From NCBI GenBank assembly GCA_002085155.1, contig NASX01000022.1:5971-69970 (forward strand): a stretch of DNA of 64,000 nt, given 5' to 3'. The translations under genes and the position numbers were made by a program. The notes below the pieces were generated by a model, which was given only the letters and a program-made list of their open reading frames with translations, did no database searches and was not told the DNA's origin. Each line of letters begins with the position of its first letter. Within the stretch, counting starts at the first letter, position 1. This document shows, piece by piece, positions 59,663 to 64,000 of the stretch. Source of the stretch: Sorangiineae bacterium NIC37A_2 (GTDB taxonomy: Bacteria; Myxococcota_A; Polyangia; Polyangiales; Polyangiaceae).

Positions 59663-59685
59663 CGCGACCCGCAGCGAAGCCCCCA

Positions 59686-60741
59686 ATGACGCTCCCCATC
59701 GAATCGGCACTGAACGTACTATCAGCAGCAGGGAGGAGCCGTGGCGCGGATGAGCTCGTTGAGCGGCGCATCGGGGCTGTTCAGACCTTCCTCGCCGAGG
59801 ATCTGCTCGCCGTCGAGCGGGTGCTCGGGGATACAAGCGACCAGGCCTCGCGCCCCGCCGCAGACGCCGCGCGGCACCTCGTGGACCAGGGGGGCAAGCG
59901 AGTTCGTCCGATGGCCCTGCTCCTCGGGGCCCGCTGTTTCGTTCAGGAAGGGAGCGAGGCCCTCGAGCGCATCCGGCGGCCCTTGATTGAGATGGCCGCC
60001 GTGGTCGAGCTGGTTCACTCGGCGACCCTGCTCCACGACGACGTGGTCGACGAAGGAATGGAGCGTCGCGGCAGCATCACGGCGCGCCGCCGCTACGGCA
60101 ATGGCATCAGCGTCCTGGCCGGAGATTTCCTTCTGGTGCAGGCCCTCGAACGGACTGGGCGGCACGCTCCGGCTTTGCTCGGTGATTTGATCCAGACCCT
60201 CGGTCGGCTGGTCGACGGCGAGATCGTCCAGCTGCGCGGGCGCAGCGAGCTCGACGCGAGCGAAGAGACCTATCTCCGGATCCTGAGCGACAAGACGGCG
60301 TCACTGTTCGTGTTCGCGACGCGAGCGGGTGCGCTGCTCGCGGGCGCGTCCCCGGCCCATGTGGACGCTCTCGCTTCTTACGGCGAGTCCCTCGGCGTCG
60401 CGTTCCAGCTCGTCGATGACGTGCTCGACTACTCGGGGGGAAATACCGGCAAGAACCTCTTCGCGGACGTGGTCGAAGGGAAGATGACCCTGCCGCTCGT
60501 GCTCGCGATGAAAGACGACGCCGCCTTGCGTGAGCTCGTGCGGGAGCTGCACCAAGGACGTCAGGAGAACGTGCCGCGGATTGTCGAGCGAGTGCTCGCT
60601 TCCGGCGCCTGCGACACCGTGCGCAAGCGCGCTCAAAACGTCACTCAGAGCGCCGAACGAGCCCTTGAGGCTCTTCCGCAGAGCCCTGCTCGAACGCTTT
60701 TGTCTGTGGTGGCGTCCGAGATGACGCGGCGCATGAGCTAG
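59686..60741 (+). CDS. Trans-polyprenyl diphosphate synthase
   Basis: 351 residues from ATG 59686. It condenses isopentenyl diphosphate units into a long prenyl chain, probably the quinone side chain. Both Asp-rich motifs are present: HSATLLHDDVVDEGMERRG (first DDxxD) and FQLVDDVLDYSGG (second), together with GGKRVRPMALLL. Length and overall layout fit the octaprenyl/solanesyl type. Product length cannot be read from sequence alone. Confidence 0.93.
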   Translation: MTLPIESALNVLSAAGRSRGADELVERRIGAVQTFLAEDLLAVERVLGDTSDQASRPAADAARHLVDQGGKRVRPMALLLGARCFVQEGSEALERIRRPLIEMAAVVELVHSATLLHDDVVDEGMERRGSITARRRYGNGISVLAGDFLLVQALERTGRHAPALLGDLIQTLGRLVDGEIVQLRGRSELDASEETYLRILSDKTASLFVFATRAGALLAGASPAHVDALASYGESLGVAFQLVDDVLDYSGGNTGKNLFADVVEGKMTLPLVLAMKDDAALRELVRELHQGRQENVPRIVERVLASGACDTVRKRAQNVTQSAERALEALPQSPARTLLSVVASEMTRRMS

Positions 60742-60797
60742 GGGCGAAAAGCAGGCGGCTCTGACCGATTTTGAGTCGGCCGCCCCCGGAAGAAGCC

Positions 60798-60831
60798 AAA
60801 AAGGGCCGCTGCCGCATGCGCGGAGCGGCCC
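60798..60831 (-). terminator. Rho-independent terminator for the TPR/pseudo-zincin gene
   Basis: GGGCCGCT (60803-60810) pairs with AGCGGCCC (60824-60831), with an inner CCGC/GCGG extension. On the minus strand the stem is followed directly by TTTTT, so it is a classical intrinsic terminator about 40 bases past the TPR gene stop. It lies between convergent genes and may also stop transcription from the prenyl synthase side. Confidence 0.75.
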
Positions 60832-60872
60832 TCGTTCGACGCGGTTCGTCTTCAGTTCGACGCTGTTTGCCT

Positions 60873-61862
60873 TCAGTTCAGCGCGCTGCCTTCGGGGGGC
60901 GGCGTCAGATCGTCGCCGAGCAGAGCGGCGGCGACTTCCCGCTCGATGGCGTCGCGGATCTCTTCGGAGAGACGATCGATCGAGCCAGCGATGCGTTCGA
61001 TATTCTTTTGGTAGACGAACACGCGCACGGTTCCGTCGTCTTCGAGCACGTCGACGAGCACGGGCGCGCGAGGATCGGCGCCTTCGACGATGGCTTCGAC
61101 GCCGGGCAGGTCCGCCGTGTAAATCTCCCGCTCGTCGAGGGACGCGCGCAAGCGAGGCGTGACCGAGAGGGCAGCCTTGCGCGTCGTGGCGAGGAAAGCT
61201 TCTCGAGAGAGACTGAAAGGGGGACCGGGGGTGAGGCTGTCCAAGTGGCGCGAGCGGAGCAGAGCGTCGGTGGCTCCCGCGATGTCGCCGCGCTGGTCGA
61301 GGATCAGCGCGAGGTAGTAAGGCGGATCGGGGCTCTCGGGCTCACGCTTGGCCGCATCGAGCAGCAGTTCTTCCGCGACCTCCAGCTCGCCCATCTCGAA
61401 ATAGGCGCGTCCGACCAGGAAGGCGTGCCCTGGGTTCTCGAAGGGACCCTTCGGGATCTGGCGTAAGGTCGCGAGGGCCGCGTCTTTGTCGCCGAGCCCA
61501 AGCAGAGCATCAAACTTGAGCAGGAGAGTGTCGGTGAGCTCGTCGCCGGACTCCACGAGGTTCAGGGCGTCGTCGCAGAGGGCGATCGCCTCCTCGTATT
61601 CGCCGAGCGGATGGATACAAAGCTCGGCGGCGTTCAAGATCGCCTCGAGGAAGGTGTCATCGAGGGCGATCGCCTGGCGATAATACTCCATCGCCTCGTC
61701 GAAGTCCCCGCGCAGCGCGGCGGCGAAGCCGAGCAGGTTGTGTGCTTCGGGAGACTGTGCCTCGAGTTCGAGAGCCTTGCGCGCGGAGGCCTCGGCGCCT
61801 GGCGCGTCCCCGCGTTGTGCGAGATCCCAGCCGCGGTCGAGGTGGGCCGTGAGTTGGTCCAT
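60873..61862 (-). CDS. TPR protein with degenerate zincin-like C-terminal domain
   Basis: 329 residues, no signal peptide. TPR repeats fill about residues 1-215 (PEAHNLLGFAAALRGDFDEA; AFLVGRAYFEMGELEVAEEL). The C-terminal part (about 225-320) resembles the small 'zincin-like/possibly metallopeptidase' family: VRVFVYQKNIERIAGSIDRL followed by SEEIRDAIEREVAAALLGDD, which aligns with the family's HExxH helix, but the HEVxHH positions read REVAAA. So the fold may be kept while zinc binding is lost. Ends 40 bases before a clear terminator. Confidence 0.72.
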   Translation of the reverse strand: MDQLTAHLDRGWDLAQRGDAPGAEASARKALELEAQSPEAHNLLGFAAALRGDFDEAMEYYRQAIALDDTFLEAILNAAELCIHPLGEYEEAIALCDDALNLVESGDELTDTLLLKFDALLGLGDKDAALATLRQIPKGPFENPGHAFLVGRAYFEMGELEVAEELLLDAAKREPESPDPPYYLALILDQRGDIAGATDALLRSRHLDSLTPGPPFSLSREAFLATTRKAALSVTPRLRASLDEREIYTADLPGVEAIVEGADPRAPVLVDVLEDDGTVRVFVYQKNIERIAGSIDRLSEEIRDAIEREVAAALLGDDLTPPPEGSALN

Positions 61863-61902
61863 TCTGCCGGCTATTTGGGCCGGTTCGCCCCGACTTTCAA
61901 GC

Positions 61903-63603
61903 TCAATCGTGGACGACCACGTAAGAGCCAGGACGGTCCTTCGTCGACCAGGCGCCGGCGTACCCTTCGTGGAGCTCCGGGCCCGCGAAATAGAAGACCC
62001 ACTTCGCGTCCAAAGGCGCGAGGTTGATGCAGCCGTGGCTCATCTGGCTTCCGTAGTTTTGATGCCAGAAGGCCGCGTGAGTGGCGTACGACTGGTGGTA
62101 GTACATCACATAGGGAACATCTTCGATGGAGTAGGGCAGATCGCCCGCGGCGGTGCCGTCACCGTCCATCGTGGACACGATGTGTTTCTCTCGGATCCGC
62201 CACATGCCGCGGGGCGTCGAGTGATCCTTCTCTTTGATCTTCGACTCGCGACCGCTCGAGATCAAAGTCGCGTACTTCGGTGTATCGCCTTCGAATGCGA
62301 CCAACATCTGTTCGCTGATGTCGACGTCGAGCCAGCGCTCCTTTTCGCCGATCTCGGGGGGCCTCGGGTTCGGCGTCGTCTTTCGGATCGCGGAGCCGAG
62401 AATGTACGTGCCGTTCTTCAGCTCGTAGTAGTCTTTGCCCTGGATTTTGAGGGTCTTGCCCGTCAGGGGCAAAGGTTCCCACTTCTTGGCCGCGCCTTTC
62501 GGCTTCATGCGCAGGGTGTTCTCGTCGATCTCGTAGGTCACGACGCTCTTCTTCGTGCCGTAGACGAAGCCGACTGGCAGCGTGATTTCCTCGCCGTCAA
62601 TCTCGACGCCGTGGAAGGTGGAACCCTTCACCTGCCACATTCGATCGGCCGGAGCGATGAGGCCTTTGGTGGTTTTGTACCAGGCGCGACCGCTCCAGCG
62701 GATGGTCTTGTCGACGGCGACATAGAATCCCTTGAGCATGTGACGCGCAACAAACGGATCTCCCTTGAGCTCCAGTTTGTCGTGTGTGACTTGATGGAGG
62801 CGCTCTTCGTCCTCCCAGGGCTTGAGCTCGGGGGGCGGCGTCGCTTCCGGCGGTTCGCCGAGCGATTCCGCCGCCGCGAGCAGGGCTTGTTCCGTGGCGC
62901 TGTTTTCGCGGGGGGCTTCGGCGGTCTCGTTGCTCTCGCTGCTCGGCGGAGCGGTCGTATCCGCGCTGGGGGCCGCCTCGGCTTGCTTCGCGGCCTCAGC
63001 GGCTGCCTTCTCTTCTTTCTCCTTCTTCGTCTCGCAGGCGTAGGGCTCGTAAGTGCACATCTTCGAGCGCGACGGGATCGACTTGTAGAGCGGCGTGCCG
63101 TGGTGGGCGTTGCGCACGTAGGTGTAGGGGAGGATGTCCTCGATGTTCGGCTGGCGCGGAGGGAACCGAGCCTCGGTGTGCTTCGGATCCATCGTGCCGA
63201 TCATGCTGCAGACGAAGCCGCCGCTCGGGAGCTTGAGCCAGCCTCCGGAGCAGTCGGGGCCCTCGACCTTTTCGGCGAGCACGGGGATCTTCGCGCCGCG
63301 CTTGACGTACCCGAGCTTTTGGGCCGAGTCCTTCTTCGGCGTCGCGTAGATCCCCGCCGAGACGCGCGTCACCCAAAGCCAGGGGCCCGGATGGGGCGGG
63401 GGCGGAGTGTCGTCGGGTTGCTCGATCGGGGCGGGCTCCTCGAGCTTGGCCTCCGGCTGCGGCGCATTCGCAGGCTCAGCGGGGATCTCCGGGGCCGGCA
63501 CGGCCGGGAGGTCGGAAGGCTTCGGGGCATCCTTGGAGGAATCACAGCCGAGCGCGAGGCCGCCTGCGGCCCAAATGGTCGTTACGAGGAGTCTACGTCG
63601 CAT
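61903..63603 (-). CDS. L,D-transpeptidase (YkuD) lipoprotein
   Basis: 566 residues. Signal peptide with lipobox LALGC (Cys20), Pro/Glu-rich linker (about 25-75), an SH3-like segment (about 80-150) and a YkuD domain at the C-terminus. The catalytic motif is QMSHGCINLAPLDAKW (Cys525), with a preceding HxxYATHAAFWH-type His strand. These enzymes cross-link murein or attach proteins to it in the periplasm. An Ala/Glu-rich stretch (about 190-245) is inserted in the middle. Long for the family. The stop is 40 bases from the TPR/pseudo-zincin start in the same direction. Confidence 0.9.
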   Translation of the reverse strand: MRRRLLVTTIWAAGGLALGCDSSKDAPKPSDLPAVPAPEIPAEPANAPQPEAKLEEPAPIEQPDDTPPPPHPGPWLWVTRVSAGIYATPKKDSAQKLGYVKRGAKIPVLAEKVEGPDCSGGWLKLPSGGFVCSMIGTMDPKHTEARFPPRQPNIEDILPYTYVRNAHHGTPLYKSIPSRSKMCTYEPYACETKKEKEEKAAAEAAKQAEAAPSADTTAPPSSESNETAEAPRENSATEQALLAAAESLGEPPEATPPPELKPWEDEERLHQVTHDKLELKGDPFVARHMLKGFYVAVDKTIRWSGRAWYKTTKGLIAPADRMWQVKGSTFHGVEIDGEEITLPVGFVYGTKKSVVTYEIDENTLRMKPKGAAKKWEPLPLTGKTLKIQGKDYYELKNGTYILGSAIRKTTPNPRPPEIGEKERWLDVDISEQMLVAFEGDTPKYATLISSGRESKIKEKDHSTPRGMWRIREKHIVSTMDGDGTAAGDLPYSIEDVPYVMYYHQSYATHAAFWHQNYGSQMSHGCINLAPLDAKWVFYFAGPELHEGYAGAWSTKDRPGSYVVVHD

Positions 63604-63882
63604 CGTTTGTCAAAGGACTACGGCGCTGGCCCCAGAGGAGCTCTGCGCAACCAACACAAGAGATCGTCGAGCTAGAAGCGAAGGGAAGCCGATGCGCGAG
63701 AGCTTGGCTGTCACCATTTCGGACTGTTCTAGGACACAATTCAGGAAATGCCACGTTTTCCGGGGAAGCGGGCGGGGGCGCGCTGCGCGGCGCTTCGTTC
63801 GCCGAAAAGGGGGCGATGATCTCCGGTCAGCGGCGAACACGATGGAAAGGGCTTTAGTCGGCCCGTTGCTGCTTGTCGAATC
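63604..63882. other. Intergenic region, no gene seen
   Basis: About 280 bases upstream of the L,D-transpeptidase lipoprotein, so its promoter should be here. No convincing open frame or motif. Confidence 0.4.
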
Positions 63883-64000
63883 GTGTTCGAGCGATCCCTG
63901 ACAGCCTTGAATGAGGCTGAAAAGAGCGCCGCGAACTCGTCGGCCGCAGAAGCTTCGGTCGCCGCTCCCCGCGCAGAAAATCGCGCGCGGGAGGAATACT
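63883..64000 (+). CDS. Possible start of a further gene (3' end outside window)
   Basis: GTG 63883 opens a frame to the right edge reading FERSLTALNEAEKSAANSSA and further Ala/Glu-rich sequence. No ribosome site is evident and codon use does not decide between frames; an ATG start in another frame is equally open. Reported only as a tentative partial gene. Confidence 0.22.
   Translation, partial: MFERSLTALNEAEKSAANSSAAEASVAAPRAENRAREEY

Overview
The window looks like a chromosomal segment of a high-GC Gram-negative bacterium, most probably a member of Myxococcota (Polyangia-like). This is an inference from gene content: a membrane-anchored Ser/Thr kinase beside a PEGA-domain protein, many Gly/Cys-rich lipoproteins, giant TPR proteins, a receiver-histidine kinase and outer-membrane functions (Mla/MCE, Lnt, TolC). 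No rRNA, convincing tRNA, insertion sequence, prophage or CRISPR array was found.

Layout. 1-5.5 kb: end of a ThiE/TenI-like gene, then a kinase / PEGA protein / large lipoprotein operon. 5.5-11.7 kb (minus): ileS (type 2), cyaY and an MrfA-like helicase. 11.8-22.4 kb (mostly plus): lipoprotein, lspA, lgt, lipoprotein, folD (convergent with coaE), a secreted beta-propeller, an MrfB-like exonuclease and leuS. 22.5-25.8 kb: a frameshifted XRE-VOC gene, about 1 kb without genes that holds an 18-bp palindrome, a DUF72 gene and a Cys-rich lipoprotein. 25.8-30.4 kb: lnt and a response regulator divergent from a receiver-histidine kinase and a cysteine desulfurase. 30.4-31.2 kb: a non-coding composite repeat array. 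31.2-38.1 kb (minus): rlmB, pyrF, a coiled-coil membrane protein, then a five-gene MCE lipid-transport operon. 38.2-45.5 kb: a pseudokinase/GYF/TM protein divergent from an 1851-residue TPR protein. 45.5-51 kb: LD-carboxypeptidase, acyltransferase-SDR pair, rsfS, rlmH, three lipoproteins. 51.3-57.1 kb (minus): tatC, tatB, acyl-CoA dehydrogenase, a 41-residue membrane peptide, ccmD, ccmC, tolC and a TPR protein. 57.2-64 kb: DEAD-box helicase, polyprenyl diphosphate synthase, TPR protein with a degenerate zincin tail, and an L,D-transpeptidase lipoprotein.

Themes. The cell envelope dominates. All three lipoprotein-maturation enzymes (Lgt, LspA, Lnt) lie within 15 kb and are surrounded by their probable substrates. 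The most notable system is the MCE operon (33655-38066): it encodes two different permeases and two different ATPases, and the ATPases carry complementary defects (one lacks the H-loop His, the other has a broken signature motif). That is the pattern expected of an obligate heterodimer with one consensus and one degenerate ATP site. Other points of interest are the MrfA/MrfB-type repair proteins encoded about 6.7 kb apart, the repeat array at 30521-31021, several enzyme-like proteins that have lost catalytic residues (pseudokinase, pseudo-zincin, atypical SDR), and a 41-residue membrane peptide in the ccm cluster.
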